64,000 bases of DNA from Spirulina subsalsa PCC 9445 (GCF_000314005.1 NZ_JH980292.1:2886779-2950778), one strand, 5' to 3'. Counted from the stretch's first letter, positions 42,448 through 53,520 are shown. Numbers and translations: made by a program. The notes: a model not told the origin generated them from the letters alone.

Positions 42448-45400
42448 ATGTCTTCCTCTGAACTAGACCGTATTATTCCCCCGGAAATCAAACATGATGA
42501 ATTTTACGATCTCATCGTGCAGCTTGCCCAAAACGAACCCCTACAAACCGTCTTAGAAATTGGTTCATCCTCCGGGGGGGGTAGTACTGAAGCCTTTGTT
42601 AGAGGATTAGCCAATAACCCTCACCACCCCCGGTTATTTTGCCTCGAAATTTCTAAACCCCGCTTTCAACAACTGAAAACAACCTATCAAAACTCCCCCT
42701 TTGTTCACTGTTATAACCTCTCCTCCGTCCACTTAAACCAATTCCCCACCCCCAACGAAGTCGAGGAATTTTATACCCAATATCGCACCGGATTAAATGC
42801 CTATCCCCTCCCCACCGTTTTAAACTGGCTACAACAAGACCTAGACTATGTGCAACAGTGGGGCGGCACAGAAAACGGCATAGAATACATTAAACGAGAA
42901 CAACAACTAGAACAATTTGATCTCGTTCTCATCGACGGTTCAGAATTCGCCGGAGAGGCGGAACTTCAAGCCGTTTATGGCTCAACCTTTATCCTGCTGG
43001 ATGATATCAACACCTACAAAAACTATAAAAACTACTACCGTTTAGCCAAAGATTGGCAGTATGAACTGATTGCCGAAAATCGCCAAATCCGCAACGGTTA
43101 CGCCATCTTTAAACGCAACACATCCCCTTACAAAAAACAAGATATTCTCGCTCAACTTGCCCTCAATCCCGAACAAAAAGAACAAAAACTGGTAGAAAAT
43201 TTAGTCCCCAAAGGCGGCACCGTCTTTGATGTGGGGGCAAATGTTGGTGATTATTCCATCCTCTTAAGTCAGTTAGTCGGCTACTTTGGGCGAGTCTACG
43301 CCTTTGAACCCACCTCTAGCATTTTTATGCAACTGCAAACCCGTTTAACGGAGTATCAACTCAATAACATTACCCTGACTCAAAAAGCCGTCTACGCCGA
43401 AAATACCACCCTAGAATTTAACGAGTTTCCCGATGATTATTCTGCTTGGAATAGCTTAGGAAAACCTGTGATGAGTGACCCTCACGGCAACTATGAAATT
43501 GTGCCGATTGTTAAAACAGAACAGGTCGAAGCTATCACACTAGATACATTTTGTCAAGAGAATAACATTGAAACAATAGACTTTTTAAAAGTCGATGTAG
43601 AAGGCGCAGAAAGTTATGTTTTCCAAGGGGCGGAACAACTCCTTGCCCAGAAAAAAGCGCGGTTTATTCAATTTGAAATCTCGCAAAAAATGCTAGAAGG
43701 CTTGAATAAAACCGCCCAGGAAACCTTTAACCTTTTAGCGGCTCAAGGGTATGAGTGCCACGAAATCACTCCAGAGGGAGAAATCGGCGAATTAGTCCAT
43801 GATTCCCAGGCTTTTTATGAAAACTATATCGCCTTTCGGGCCTTACCCGTCCACTTTTTCACCATTGTTTTAAACGGTGAACCCTTCATCCGTTATCATA
43901 TTGAAATCTTGCAACAATTACCCTTTCCTTGGCACTGGCATATTGTGGAAGGAGTCGCTGATTTAAAACATGATACGGCGTGGAGTGTGAAGTTAGGAGG
44001 ACAAGTCACTGATGCCATCCATCGAGACGGATTGAGTCAGGATGGCACCTCAGACTATTTAGATCAATTAGTTGCCCAATACCCAGATAATATTACCCTC
44101 TATCGTCAGCCTAAAGGCACATTCTGGGAGGGGAAACGGGAAATGGTTAATGCTCCCCTCAAAAATATTCAAGAAGAGTGTTTATTGTGGCAGATTGATG
44201 TCGATGAATTATGGACAGTTGAGCAGATTAAACAGACGCGGAACTTATTTATTAGTCACCCGGAAAAAACCGCCGCTTATTATTGGTGTTGGTACTTTGT
44301 GGGAGAGGATTTAATTGTCACCACGCGCAACTGTTACAGCCAAAACCCCCAACAGGATTGGCTGAGAACGTGGCGCTATAAACCCGGTTATTTTTGGGCT
44401 GCCCATGAACCCCCTGTATTAGTTGAACCGTTAGCCGATGGGAAGTTTAAGAATGTCGCCGCCGTTAATCCATTTAGGCATGAAGAAACATCCCAAAAGG
44501 GCTTAATTTTTCAACATTTTGCCTATGTTCTGCCGGAACAATTACAGTTTAAAGAACAGTATTATGGCTATACACAGGCTTTGAATTACTGGCAACAGTT
44601 GCAGAAAGCGGAACAGTTTCCGGTGTTATTGCGGGAATATTTCCCTTGGGTGGGGGATGATACAATGGTAGATCATAGTATCCCTTTGGGGATTGAACCG
44701 ATTATGAGGAAAGATGGAACAGGGGCTTGGAATTTTAACTTAAATGCCCTGCCATTATCCCCGCCCCAACTTAGCCCCCCGAAACCGATTATTGTCATTG
44801 ATGGGGTATTTTTTCAACGCTATCAAACGGGAATTGCGCGGGTGTGGCGCAGTTTATTGGAAGAGTGGGCTACACAGGAATTCGGGCGACATCTAATTGT
44901 AATTGATCGGGCAGGGAGTGCGCCAAAGATTGCCGGGATTCAATATCAAACCTTACCAGAGCATAATTATAACGATTTGGCGGGAGATCAAGTCCAATTA
45001 CAGGAATTATGCGATCGCAATCAAGCCGACTTATTCATCTCAACCTACTACAGTTTCCCCACTTCCACCCCCTCCGTCTTCATGGCTTATGATATGATTC
45101 CCGAAGTCTTAGGGGCTAATTTTAATAATCCCATGTGGCAAGAAAAACACGCCGCCATCCAACGCGCTAGCGGCTTTCTGGCCATTTCCCACAACACCGC
45201 CCAAGACTTACAAAAACTCTTCCCCCACGTCTCCTCCGTCACCGTTGCCCACTGTGGCGTAAAAGCCCCCTTTATCCCTCCCACCGCGTCAGAAATTGAA
45301 CAATTCAGGCTAAAATATGGCATCCAAAAACCTTATTTTCTCCTCTCCGCCCCCGGCACAGGCTATAAAAATGCCCCCCTATTTTTTAAAGCCTTTGCTC

Positions 45401-46233
45401 AACTGTGTTCTCGGCAAGGTTTTGAATTAGTTTGTACGGGAACTTACGGCATTTTAGAAGATAAACTTAGAAATTTAGTTCCCGGTACCGTTATCCATTT
45501 ATTAACCCTCACCGACGAAGAATTAAGATTAGCCTATGGGGGAGCAGTTGCCCTAGTTTATCCCTCCAAATATGAAGGCTTTGGCTTACCGATTTTAGAA
45601 GCAATGGCCTGTGGTTGTCCGGTGATTACTTGCGCCAATGCCTCTATCCCGGAAGTCGCCGGAGATGCGGCTATTTATATTAACGAATATGATGTAGAGG
45701 GGATGAGTAATGCCCTCTGTGAGGTACAAAAACCTTTAATTCGACAAGGATTAATTGCCCAAGGGTTAAAACAAGCCCAATCATTTCCTTGGGCAAAAAT
45801 GGCTACTACTGTGCAGGAAAAATTATTACTCGCTACCCTAGATTTTTTACAACTCAAAGCCATTAATTTAATTATTTTTCCAGACTGGACACAAGAAGAG
45901 GAAACTATTGCCGAAAACCTGCGCCATGCCCTGTATACCCTCGCCCAACATCCCCAACCGGAAGCGGTGACATTACTGATTGATCATACGGGGGTGAGTG
46001 CGGAAAATGGCAACTTAATCCTTTCTTTTGTGGTGATGAATGTCTTAATGGAAGAAGAAATAACCGTGAGTGAAGAAACCGCTATTAGTTGGCTGGGAGA
46101 ACTTTCCCCCTTACAATGGCAAGTGTTACTTCCCCGACTGACGGGACGGATTGCCTTAGCCCAAGAAAATGAGGCTAAAATGCAGGCCGTTGGGGCTGAT
46201 GTTTTAAGGGTTTATTCAGTAGACCCCAGTTAA
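42448..46233 (+). CDS. Four-domain methyltransferase/glycosyltransferase fusion
   Basis: 1261 residues, no membrane segment. Domain 1 (about 1-230): class I methyltransferase-like with [12 protein letters not shown] and D-L-V-L-I-D-G-S. Domain 2 (about 245-455): FkbM methyltransferase with [16 protein letters not shown] and [10 protein letters not shown]. Domain 3 (about 457-760): GT2-like, with an acidic motif in W-Q-I-D-V-D-E-L-W. Domain 4 (about 785-1140): GT4 with [20 protein letters not shown] further 110 residues follow. Probably builds and O-methylates a surface glycan. The ATG directly follows a repeat block. Confidence 0.82.
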   Translation: MSSSELDRIIPPEIKHDEFYDLIVQLAQNEPLQTVLEIGSSSGGGSTEAFVRGLANNPHHPRLFCLEISKPRFQQLKTTYQNSPFVHCYNLSSVHLNQFPTPNEVEEFYTQYRTGLNAYPLPTVLNWLQQDLDYVQQWGGTENGIEYIKREQQLEQFDLVLIDGSEFAGEAELQAVYGSTFILLDDINTYKNYKNYYRLAKDWQYELIAENRQIRNGYAIFKRNTSPYKKQDILAQLALNPEQKEQKLVENLVPKGGTVFDVGANVGDYSILLSQLVGYFGRVYAFEPTSSIFMQLQTRLTEYQLNNITLTQKAVYAENTTLEFNEFPDDYSAWNSLGKPVMSDPHGNYEIVPIVKTEQVEAITLDTFCQENNIETIDFLKVDVEGAESYVFQGAEQLLAQKKARFIQFEISQKMLEGLNKTAQETFNLLAAQGYECHEITPEGEIGELVHDSQAFYENYIAFRALPVHFFTIVLNGEPFIRYHIEILQQLPFPWHWHIVEGVADLKHDTAWSVKLGGQVTDAIHRDGLSQDGTSDYLDQLVAQYPDNITLYRQPKGTFWEGKREMVNAPLKNIQEECLLWQIDVDELWTVEQIKQTRNLFISHPEKTAAYYWCWYFVGEDLIVTTRNCYSQNPQQDWLRTWRYKPGYFWAAHEPPVLVEPLADGKFKNVAAVNPFRHEETSQKGLIFQHFAYVLPEQLQFKEQYYGYTQALNYWQQLQKAEQFPVLLREYFPWVGDDTMVDHSIPLGIEPIMRKDGTGAWNFNLNALPLSPPQLSPPKPIIVIDGVFFQRYQTGIARVWRSLLEEWATQEFGRHLIVIDRAGSAPKIAGIQYQTLPEHNYNDLAGDQVQLQELCDRNQADLFISTYYSFPTSTPSVFMAYDMIPEVLGANFNNPMWQEKHAAIQRASGFLAISHNTAQDLQKLFPHVSSVTVAHCGVKAPFIPPTASEIEQFRLKYGIQKPYFLLSAPGTGYKNAPLFFKAFAQLCSRQGFELVCTGTYGILEDKLRNLVPGTVIHLLTLTDEELRLAYGGAVALVYPSKYEGFGLPILEAMACGCPVITCANASIPEVAGDAAIYINEYDVEGMSNALCEVQKPLIRQGLIAQGLKQAQSFPWAKMATTVQEKLLLATLDFLQLKAINLIIFPDWTQEEETIAENLRHALYTLAQHPQPEAVTLLIDHTGVSAENGNLILSFVVMNVLMEEEITVSEETAISWLGELSPLQWQVLLPRLTGRIALAQENEAKMQAVGADVLRVYSVDPS

Positions 46234-46235
46234 AG

Positions 46236-46300
46236 GCTTACTTTTTTCCGACTCTCCCTGTTCCCTGTTCCCGACTAGCAGAGTGATTCAGTAAGCCCTA
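46236..46300. repeat. Short repeat element after the fusion gene
   Basis: CTCCCTGTTCCCTGTTCCCGAC followed by AGCAGAGTGATTCAGTAAGC, the inverted CTGAATCACTCTGCT terminus. Two bases after the fusion gene stop. Confidence 0.7.
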
Positions 46301-46334
46301 CAATAGTCAAGGCACTTCATCCGGTTTAAGCATC

Positions 46335-47378
46335 GTGACTATTTCCTCTCCTTCCCTCACCCCGAATGACGTTTTACTGGGTCAATCTTTAGCCGAATTA
46401 ACCCATTGGGTTGAATCCCAAGGTCAACCCCGTTATCGAGGGAAACAGTTGCACCAATGGCTGTATCAAAAAGGGGCGCATTCTCTAACGGAAATTTCAG
46501 TGTTTCCCAAAGCGTGGCGAGAGGCCCAAGAAAACGTCACCATTGGCCGTTCTACGGTTCATTATCGCACCGTTGCCCCAGATGGTACCCGGAAGTACCT
46601 GTTACGCTTGACAGACGGTTTAATCATTGAAAGCGTGGGCATTCCCAGCGCCAAACGTCTAACGGTTTGTGTGTCTTCTCAGGTGGGGTGTCCGATGGCC
46701 TGTGATTTTTGTGCCACAGGAAAGGGGGGATTTACGCGCAATCTCCACCCTCACGAAATTGTTGATCAGGTGTTAACGGTGCAGGAGGATTTTCAGCAAC
46801 GGGTGAGTCATGTGGTGTTTATGGGGATGGGGGAACCGTTACTGAATTTAGAGGCTGTAGTGACGGCGCTGAGGGTATTAAACCATGATGTGGGGATTGG
46901 ACAGCGATCGCTCACAGTGTCCACCGTTGGCCTCCCTAAACGCATCCTTCAGTTAGCCCAACACCAGTTACAAGTCACCTTTGCCGTCAGTCTCCATGCC
47001 TCTAACCAAGCGTTGCGAGAAAAACTCATCCCCAGCGCCCAACATTACACCCTAGAACAACTGATGGCCGACTGTCGCCAATATGTGCAAATCACCGGAC
47101 GACGAGTGACGTTTGAATATATCTTATTAGCCGGCGTGAATGATTTACCCCAACACGCGGCCGAGTTAGCCCAACATTTACGGGGTTTCCAAACTCATGT
47201 AAATCTCATCCCCTACAATCCCATTTCTGAGGTCGATTATCAGCGCCCCAGCCACGAAGGGATTGAACAGTTTATGCAGGGGTTAAAGCGTCATAATATT
47301 GCTGTCAGTGTGCGTTATTCCCGAGGATTAGAAGCCGATGCTGCTTGTGGTCAATTGCGGGCGAGTCGGGCTGGGTGA
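46335..47378 (+). CDS. rlmN: RlmN: 23S rRNA m2A2503/tRNA m2A37 methyltransferase
   Basis: 347 residues. Radical SAM cluster C-x3-C-x2-C in [13 protein letters not shown], the G-M-G-E-P-L-L-N motif, and the C-terminal D-A-A-C-G-Q-L-R whose Cys takes part in methyl transfer. The TGA stop (47376-47378) falls in the TGAATCACT terminus of a downstream repeat, right after R-A-S-R-A-G. Confidence 0.94.
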   Translation: MTISSPSLTPNDVLLGQSLAELTHWVESQGQPRYRGKQLHQWLYQKGAHSLTEISVFPKAWREAQENVTIGRSTVHYRTVAPDGTRKYLLRLTDGLIIESVGIPSAKRLTVCVSSQVGCPMACDFCATGKGGFTRNLHPHEIVDQVLTVQEDFQQRVSHVVFMGMGEPLLNLEAVVTALRVLNHDVGIGQRSLTVSTVGLPKRILQLAQHQLQVTFAVSLHASNQALREKLIPSAQHYTLEQLMADCRQYVQITGRRVTFEYILLAGVNDLPQHAAELAQHLRGFQTHVNLIPYNPISEVDYQRPSHEGIEQFMQGLKRHNIAVSVRYSRGLEADAACGQLRASRAG

Positions 47379-47387
47379 ATCACTGGG

Positions 47388-47580
47388 CTAGGGAACGGGG
47401 AGCAGGGGAGCGGGGGAATAGTGGATAGTGAATAACCAAAACTCTTTTATTTTAGGGAACGGGGAACAGGGAACAGGGAACAGGGGTGAGGTAATAGGTA
47501 ATAAGTCTTAATTCCTTGTCTCCCTCTCTCCCCCTCCCCCCGACACCCGATTCCCTACACCGGATTCCCAACTTCCGTCT
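47388..47580. repeat. Repeat block, left arm of a 109-bp perfect inverted repeat
   Basis: 47436-47544 is exactly the reverse complement of 53349-53457. The block contains CCAAAACTCTTTTATTTTA, GGGAACG/GGGAACA copies and GGTAATAGGTAATA. Confidence 0.92.
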
Positions 47581-47590
47581 AAGAATTAGC

Positions 47591-48283
47591 CTAATTCCCC
47601 ACTAATCCCCCCGGGGAAAATACCGCTTGAAAGGCTTGTAACTTTAAATCAACTCCCGTAATTGCCCCCCCCACAACTACAGAATAAGCCCCTAACTCTA
47701 ACGCTTTTTTCGCCATCTCTGGGGTAGCAATTCCCCCTTCACAAATCACAGGAACCTCAAATTCTTTAACCATTTCTTGTAATAAATCCCACCCCGGCGG
47801 TTCACAGGTTTGGGTTTTTTCTGTGTAACCGTATAGTGTCGTTCCCACGATATCTACACCCGCTTTAACAGCCATTCTAGCACTCTCTAAATCATCTACA
47901 TCCGCCATGACTAATTTTCCTAAGTCTTGATGAATTTTATAGATTAAATCTGTCACTTTTTCTAGATTAGGTCGTGGTCTGGAAGTGGCATCAATGGCGA
48001 TAATATCGGCTCCCGCCTCCCCAATGGCGATCGCATCCTCAAAACGGGGGGTAATATACACGGAATAGCCCGGAATTTGCTGTTTCCACAGCCCAATAAT
48101 CGGGACTTCTGGCAACTGTTGCCGCACCGCTTTAACATGAGTTGGGGTGTCAATTCTCACCCCCACCGCCCCCCGCAAAATAGCCGCTTTAGCGAAGGCT
48201 GCAATGATTAATGGATCATGTAAGGGAGAGTCTACTGGCGCTTGGCAAGAAACAATGAGTTGGTGTTTTAAGGAGTCTAACAT
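47591..48283 (-). CDS. nanE: N-acetylmannosamine-6-phosphate 2-epimerase
   Basis: 230 residues, TIM barrel. Q-L-I-V-S-C-Q-A-P near the start, V-G-V-R-I-D-T-P-T-H, I-I-A-I-D-A-T-S-R-P-R-P and V-I-C-E-G-G-I-A-T-P-E fit NanE. It converts ManNAc-6-P to GlcNAc-6-P. No sialic acid genes adjoin. One-base overlap with the upstream LapA-like gene (48283). Confidence 0.88.
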   Translation of the reverse strand: MLDSLKHQLIVSCQAPVDSPLHDPLIIAAFAKAAILRGAVGVRIDTPTHVKAVRQQLPEVPIIGLWKQQIPGYSVYITPRFEDAIAIGEAGADIIAIDATSRPRPNLEKVTDLIYKIHQDLGKLVMADVDDLESARMAVKAGVDIVGTTLYGYTEKTQTCEPPGWDLLQEMVKEFEVPVICEGGIATPEMAKKALELGAYSVVVGGAITGVDLKLQAFQAVFSPGGLVGN

Positions 48284-48642
48284 TAGGAATCAAAGGTTGT
48301 GTTAAAATCAGCGTTGTTCAAATGAGATTCAAGATATTTAATCCGCTTTTCTTGGCTCTCAATTTGTATTTTAGCCTCTAGCAATTGTTCGTAAATCTCC
48401 TTATTTTCTCGCTTTTGTCGAGTGATTTGGGTATTTTTAGCAAAAAGGGTAGGAATAGCACAAATTAAGCCAATAATCACCCCACTGGCTAGGGTAATGA
48501 CTAACAGCAGAGCGAGGGGGGTTTCTCCTTCCCATTTGATAAAATTAATCGCCACATAGTCGGGATTTTGTAGGACAAAAATCAGGGTTAGGGAAGCAAT
48601 AATAAACCCCAAAACCAGTAAAGCATGAACTTGTCTTTGCAT
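48283..48642 (-). CDS. LapA-domain (DUF1049) membrane protein
   Basis: 119 residues: two membrane helices (about 8-25 and 43-66) with F-V-L-Q-N-P-D-Y-V-A-I-N-F between them, then a C-terminal coiled coil from about 75. This is the LapA/YciS-like layout, involved in lipopolysaccharide assembly factors in proteobacteria. Part of a leftward run with nanE and the PRC gene. Confidence 0.75.
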   Translation of the reverse strand: MQRQVHALLVLGFIIASLTLIFVLQNPDYVAINFIKWEGETPLALLLVITLASGVIIGLICAIPTLFAKNTQITRQKRENKEIYEQLLEAKIQIESQEKRIKYLESHLNNADFNTTFDS

Positions 48643-48648
48643 GGTGCC

Positions 48649-49422
48649 TTATTCCTCCTTGATGGGGTCAGAATCTGGAGTTTCGGGTTTTTCTAGATTG
48701 TCTTCAGTGATTATATCATGGGTAGGGGGATTTGAGTCTCTGGGGTCTGCTTCGTTATTTTGCCGGAATTGGGTCATTGATTGAGCCGTATCTTTTAACC
48801 GTTCAGTGACCTGTTTTGTTCGGTCTAAAGTTGCTTCTAAGGTTGCATCTAAATCTTGTTTAGTTTTTTGATAATCTTCCTGTAAAAACTGCATCGCCTG
48901 TTCAAATTTGCTTCCCAATCCTTCTTGATATTTTTCGGCTTTATCTAAGGCTGCTTGTAAAACCATCACGCGCTTATCTCCCACCCTCGATATACCGAGA
49001 GGAGATAAGATATGCACCCCTTCAAATAACGCCCCTTTCCAGCCCTCTTTAACAAATAAGTAGCCTTTGATGTCTCCCGTCTCTCGATGAAAGATAAAAT
49101 CAACCAACTTCCCGATCTTATTGCCTTGAGAACTCCAGAGTTCATGACCAATGATTAACGAACATTTCCCGGGTTTTTGCTTGCTTTTTTCGCTACAATC
49201 AACTAGAATGCTATCTTCGCCAATGGTTTCAACTTGTGACCAAGGAATATATTTTTTTTGCTGATTTAAAAAGCCATGTCTACAGATTAAGCCATCCACA
49301 ACATGACCTTGAGGGTCAATCCAAAACTGATCAAATGTACCGATTTTGACCGTAGTATTTCGATCTAAAATAAGTCGCTCAATCAGTTGGCTTTGCTGTA
49401 TAATGATATCAAGTTTTTTCAT
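48649..49422 (-). CDS. PRC-barrel domain protein
   Basis: 257 residues. Two PRC-barrel-like units (about 12-70 and 78-145; second with G-H-E-L-W-S-S-Q-G-N-K-I-G-K-L-V-D-F-I-F), then a long coiled coil with D-A-T-L-E-A-T-L-D-R-T-K-Q-V and a charged tail. PRC barrels in phototrophs take part in membrane or ribosome-associated assembly; the task here is unknown. 6 bp before the LapA-like gene. Confidence 0.72.
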   Translation of the reverse strand: MKKLDIIIQQSQLIERLILDRNTTVKIGTFDQFWIDPQGHVVDGLICRHGFLNQQKKYIPWSQVETIGEDSILVDCSEKSKQKPGKCSLIIGHELWSSQGNKIGKLVDFIFHRETGDIKGYLFVKEGWKGALFEGVHILSPLGISRVGDKRVMVLQAALDKAEKYQEGLGSKFEQAMQFLQEDYQKTKQDLDATLEATLDRTKQVTERLKDTAQSMTQFRQNNEADPRDSNPPTHDIITEDNLEKPETPDSDPIKEE

Positions 49423-49559
49423 GGATTTTAAGCTTTATTCTGTGAGACACTTTTTTTGTGAGATAAGTAGATTATCTAATCAATGAAATCACTAAAATAA
49501 ATACAGGTTCTAGAGACTTCAAAAGTTTTAGAGAATTCACAAGGAGTGAATAACGAATT

Positions 49560-52500
49560 ATGCACCGCATCGCTGCCACACCCGGAGGATGGAGTCCTGA
49601 CACTGAGGGGGTGATTCTGATTGAACAAACCCCTGCCCCTATTATATTCCTTACCGCCGCCGATACAGATATTCAAACTTTGGGGGGGGCGATTGCTCAT
49701 TTACCTGTAGGTTTTCCGGCAATCCGCGCTGTAAATATCCTGCAATTACAGCAACAATTGAGTATTGATCATTATGGGGAACAGGTGTTAAGTCAGGCCA
49801 AAGTGATCATTTTGCGCTTGTTAGGTGGACAATCCTATTGGTCTTATGGTTTGGAAGTGGTGCAAGATTGGGTTGAGCAAGAGGGGATTGAGTTATGGTT
49901 AATTCCGGGGGATGATCGTCCTGATCCGGAGTTAATGAGTCATTCTAGCGTATCTCTGGCAGATGTTAATCAACTCTGGAGTTATTTGTTAGCGGGTGGG
50001 GTGGATAATTTCGTGCAAGGTTTACAGTTTGTTGCGGATGTTTCTCTGGGAACAAACTATCAGCCTGATTTGCCAAAAACGGTCGAAAATGTGGGGATAT
50101 ATGCTCCTGTTTTGACTCACAATCATTTACCCAAGGTGGGGATTTTATTTTACCGTTCCCACTACCTCGCGGGGAATCTTGCCCCGATTGATGGATTGAT
50201 TGAGGCTTTATCTCAACTGGAGTTATGTCCGGTAGCTGTATTTGTTTCCTCGTTACGAGATGAGTCGTTACATGGGAAATTATTGGGCTATTTGTCCGGG
50301 ATTGAATTGTTATTGAATACTACTAGCTTTTCTCTGGCAAAAATGGGAGAAGCGGAACAGTTAGGGTTATGGAAACGCTTAAATGTTCCGGTGATGCAGG
50401 TGATTTTGAGTGGAGGAACGGAGGCACAATGGGAACAAAGTGATCAGGGATTAACGCCTCGGGATGTGGCCATGAATGTGGCACTGCCGGAGGTGGATGG
50501 ACGGGTGATTACTCGGGCGATTTCGTTTAAGTCTGTGGCCAGTTGGAATGCTGATTTGGAAACGGATGTGGTGGTTTATCAGTCTCGATGCGATCGCCTG
50601 CAATTTGTCGCCCATTGTGCGAAACGTTGGGTAGACTTGAAACAAACCCCTCCCCAGAACCGCAAAATTGCCCTCATTTTAGCCAATTATCCCAACAAAG
50701 ATGGTCGAATAGCCAATGGAGTGGGGTTAGATACTCCAGCCAGTTGTGTGGGCATTTTAAGGGCATTACAGGACGCTGGCTATGAGGTGGGGTGTCATCC
50801 CTTACCAACCTCTGGCGATGATCTCATTCAGCAACTGATTTCTTTTAGCACAAATGACCTCGAAAGTCAAGGGTTAAGACCGGTTCAACAAACCCTTTCT
50901 CGGGACGTTTATGAGGCTTATTTTGCCACCTTACCCCCATCAATACAAGGGGCTATTTTAGAACGGTGGGGGGCCATTCCCGACACTGATTTTTCCTTAC
51001 CCGGTATCCAATGGGGCAATATTTTTGTGGGGATTCAACCCTCCCGAGGGTATGATTTAGACCCTAGTTTAAATTACCACGCCCCAGATTTAGAACCCAC
51101 TCATCACTATTTAGCCTATTATTTTTGGCTGCGGGAGGTGTTCCAATCTCAGGCCATTGTTCATGTGGGGAAACATGGAAATTTAGAGTGGCTACCGGGG
51201 AAAAGTCTCGCCCTGTCAGAGACTTGTTATCCTGAAATTGCCCTAGGCACGATTCCCAATTTTTACCCCTTTATTGTCAACGATCCGGGGGAAGGTTCAC
51301 AAGCTAAACGACGGGGACAAGCCATTATTTTAGACCATTTAACCCCTCCCCTGACTCGGGCAGAATTATATGGCCCCCTGCAACAATTAGAGGCCTTAAT
51401 TGATGAATATTACGAAGCCCAAACTCTAGATCCTTCCCGCTTGAAGTTAATCGGCGATCGCATTACCCAATTAGTCCAGCAGGAAAATCTGGCGCAAGAC
51501 TTGGGGATTGGGCAATTCAGCCCCGAGGATTTAGCTCAATTTCTCACCCTAGCCGATGGCTACCTCTGCGAATTAAAAGAAGCCCAAATCCGCGACGGAC
51601 TGCATATTTTTGGACAATGCCCCCAAGGGGAACAACTGCGAGATTTAATGATTTCCATTGCCCGACATTCTAGCTTAGGCCGTAAGGGCTTAATTCCCGC
51701 CCTCGCCCAAGATTTGGGCTATGATTTCGACCCCTTCGCCGTTGAACCAACGGTCATTATTTACCACACCAATGGTAGCACAAAAGCGGGTAAAATAGTA
51801 GAAGAATTGGAACAAAAAGCCATTTTTTTGGTCGAGGAAATGCTGAATAATCCTCAGGCTCAATTCCCCGACTGGGTGGGGGAAAAAACCCAAATCGAAC
51901 TAAACTGGATGGGAGGATTTCTTTACCCCAGTTTAAAAGAAACCGAGCAAGAAATTCAGAACTTACTGACTGGATTAAACGGCGAATATATCCCCAGTGG
52001 GGCATCAGGCGCCCCCACCCGAGGACGGCCGGAAGTATTACCCACCGGGCGTAACTTTTACTCCGTTGATATTCGGAGCATTCCCACCGAAACCGCTTGG
52101 GATGTCGGGCGAAAAGCGGCTGAATTAGTCATTGAACGTTACACCCAAGAAAATGGGGAATATCCCCAATCTTTAGCCCTTTCCGTGTGGGGAACATCTA
52201 CCATGAGAACAGGGGGAGATGATATTGCTCAAGTGTTAGCATTATTAGGGGTGCGTCCAGTGTGGGATGGGTTATCCCGTCGGGTGGTAGACTTTGAAAT
52301 CCTGCCCCTTTCCGTGTTAAATCGCCCTCGCGTCGATGTCACCTTACGGATTTCTGGCTTTTTCCGGGATGCCTTCCCCAATCTGATTGATCTGGTTTAT
52401 CATGCGATCGCCGCCGTTGCCAACCTGTCCGAATCTCCAGAGGACAATCCCCTAGCCCATCAGGTGCAGCAGGAAACCCACTTTTGGCAAGAAAACGGCC

Positions 52501-53303
52501 TAGAAGTCGAACAGGCCCAAACTCGTGCCTTACATCGCATTTTCGGGTCAAAACCGGGAGCTTATGGAGCCGGATTGCAGGGGTTAATTGAATCTCAAAA
52601 CTGGACGAGTGACGAAGACTTAGCCCGGGCTTATTTAAACTGGAGTAGTTACGCTTATTCGCCCCAAAAACTCGGCGATTCTGCTCCAGAAGCCTTTGCA
52701 AAACGACTGGCAAACTTACAGATTGTTCTGCACAATCAAGACAACCGAGAACATGATTTATTAGACTCCGATGATTACTACCAATTCCAAGGGGGATTAA
52801 CAGCCGCCGTGCGGGCGATTACGGGGCAAAATCCTACAACGTATTTCGGTGATAATTCCCTGCCCAGTCATCCCAAAATTCGCCATTTAAAAGAAGAAAT
52901 TGCCCGGGTGTATCGTTCCCGAGTGGTCAATCCCAAATGGATAGCGGGAGCCATGCGTCATGGCTATAAAGGGGCTTTTGAAATGGCCGCCACCGTCGAT
53001 TATTTATTTGCCTATGATGCCACTGCCCAATGTGTAGAAGATTTTATGTATGAAGGGGTAGCCAAGGCTTATTTATTAGAGGAAAACGTTCAGGCTTTTA
53101 TTCAGGCTAAAAACCCTTGGGCTTTACGGGATATGGCCGAACGTTTATTAGAAGCCAATCAACGGGGATTATGGCAATCTGCACCCGGAGAAGTATTGGA
53201 ACAGTTGAAACTTTTGGCTAATCAAGCGGAGGGTGAGATTGAGTCCAATTTAGGTTTAACGTTTCAAGGGAATAGGGAACGGGGAACGGGGAATCGGGAA
53301 TAG
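49560..53303 (+). CDS. cobN: Cobaltochelatase large subunit CobN
   Basis: 1247 residues, CobN/BchH superfamily. The H-R-I-A-A-T-P-G-G-W start, A-I-V-H-V-G-K-H-G-N-L-E-W-L-P-G-K and R-P-R-V-D-V-T-L-R-I-S-G-F-F-R-D-A-F are typical of CobN rather than ChlH. It inserts cobalt into hydrogenobyrinate diamide with the help of MgChl-type AAA subunits. I see no cobalamin riboswitch in the 137-bp leader. The last residues G-N-R-E-R-G-T-G-N-R-E are coded by the heptamer repeat. Confidence 0.92.
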   Translation: MHRIAATPGGWSPDTEGVILIEQTPAPIIFLTAADTDIQTLGGAIAHLPVGFPAIRAVNILQLQQQLSIDHYGEQVLSQAKVIILRLLGGQSYWSYGLEVVQDWVEQEGIELWLIPGDDRPDPELMSHSSVSLADVNQLWSYLLAGGVDNFVQGLQFVADVSLGTNYQPDLPKTVENVGIYAPVLTHNHLPKVGILFYRSHYLAGNLAPIDGLIEALSQLELCPVAVFVSSLRDESLHGKLLGYLSGIELLLNTTSFSLAKMGEAEQLGLWKRLNVPVMQVILSGGTEAQWEQSDQGLTPRDVAMNVALPEVDGRVITRAISFKSVASWNADLETDVVVYQSRCDRLQFVAHCAKRWVDLKQTPPQNRKIALILANYPNKDGRIANGVGLDTPASCVGILRALQDAGYEVGCHPLPTSGDDLIQQLISFSTNDLESQGLRPVQQTLSRDVYEAYFATLPPSIQGAILERWGAIPDTDFSLPGIQWGNIFVGIQPSRGYDLDPSLNYHAPDLEPTHHYLAYYFWLREVFQSQAIVHVGKHGNLEWLPGKSLALSETCYPEIALGTIPNFYPFIVNDPGEGSQAKRRGQAIILDHLTPPLTRAELYGPLQQLEALIDEYYEAQTLDPSRLKLIGDRITQLVQQENLAQDLGIGQFSPEDLAQFLTLADGYLCELKEAQIRDGLHIFGQCPQGEQLRDLMISIARHSSLGRKGLIPALAQDLGYDFDPFAVEPTVIIYHTNGSTKAGKIVEELEQKAIFLVEEMLNNPQAQFPDWVGEKTQIELNWMGGFLYPSLKETEQEIQNLLTGLNGEYIPSGASGAPTRGRPEVLPTGRNFYSVDIRSIPTETAWDVGRKAAELVIERYTQENGEYPQSLALSVWGTSTMRTGGDDIAQVLALLGVRPVWDGLSRRVVDFEILPLSVLNRPRVDVTLRISGFFRDAFPNLIDLVYHAIAAVANLSESPEDNPLAHQVQQETHFWQENGLEVEQAQTRALHRIFGSKPGAYGAGLQGLIESQNWTSDEDLARAYLNWSSYAYSPQKLGDSAPEAFAKRLANLQIVLHNQDNREHDLLDSDDYYQFQGGLTAAVRAITGQNPTTYFGDNSLPSHPKIRHLKEEIARVYRSRVVNPKWIAGAMRHGYKGAFEMAATVDYLFAYDATAQCVEDFMYEGVAKAYLLEENVQAFIQAKNPWALRDMAERLLEANQRGLWQSAPGEVLEQLKLLANQAEGEIESNLGLTFQGNRERGTGNRE

Positions 53304-53520
53304 GGAATCGGGAATCTGTGTAGGGGCGCAATGCTTGCGCCCTAGGGAGTCGGGGGGAGGGGGAGAGAGGGAGACAAGGAATTAAGACTTATTACCTATT
53401 ACCTCACCCCTGTTCCCTGTTCCCTGTTCCCCGTTCCCTAAAATAAAAGAGTTTTGGCTATTCCCCTGCCCCCCTGCTCCCTTGCTTCCCCCCTGTTCTC
53501 ACAAACAGACTCATTCAGCC
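53266..53520. repeat. Repeat block, right arm of a 109-bp perfect inverted repeat
   Basis: 53349-53457 mirrors 47436-47544 without a mismatch. The block also carries the palindrome GGGGCGCAATGCTTGCGCCC (also in the 21.4-21.7 kb array) and ends in the TCATTCAGCC terminus that holds the nnrD/E stop. Confidence 0.93.

Noticed and set aside
49423-49559. Possible cobalamin riboswitch before cobN
   Set aside because: The leader is short and AT-rich and lacks a B12-box-like GCCACTG segment.
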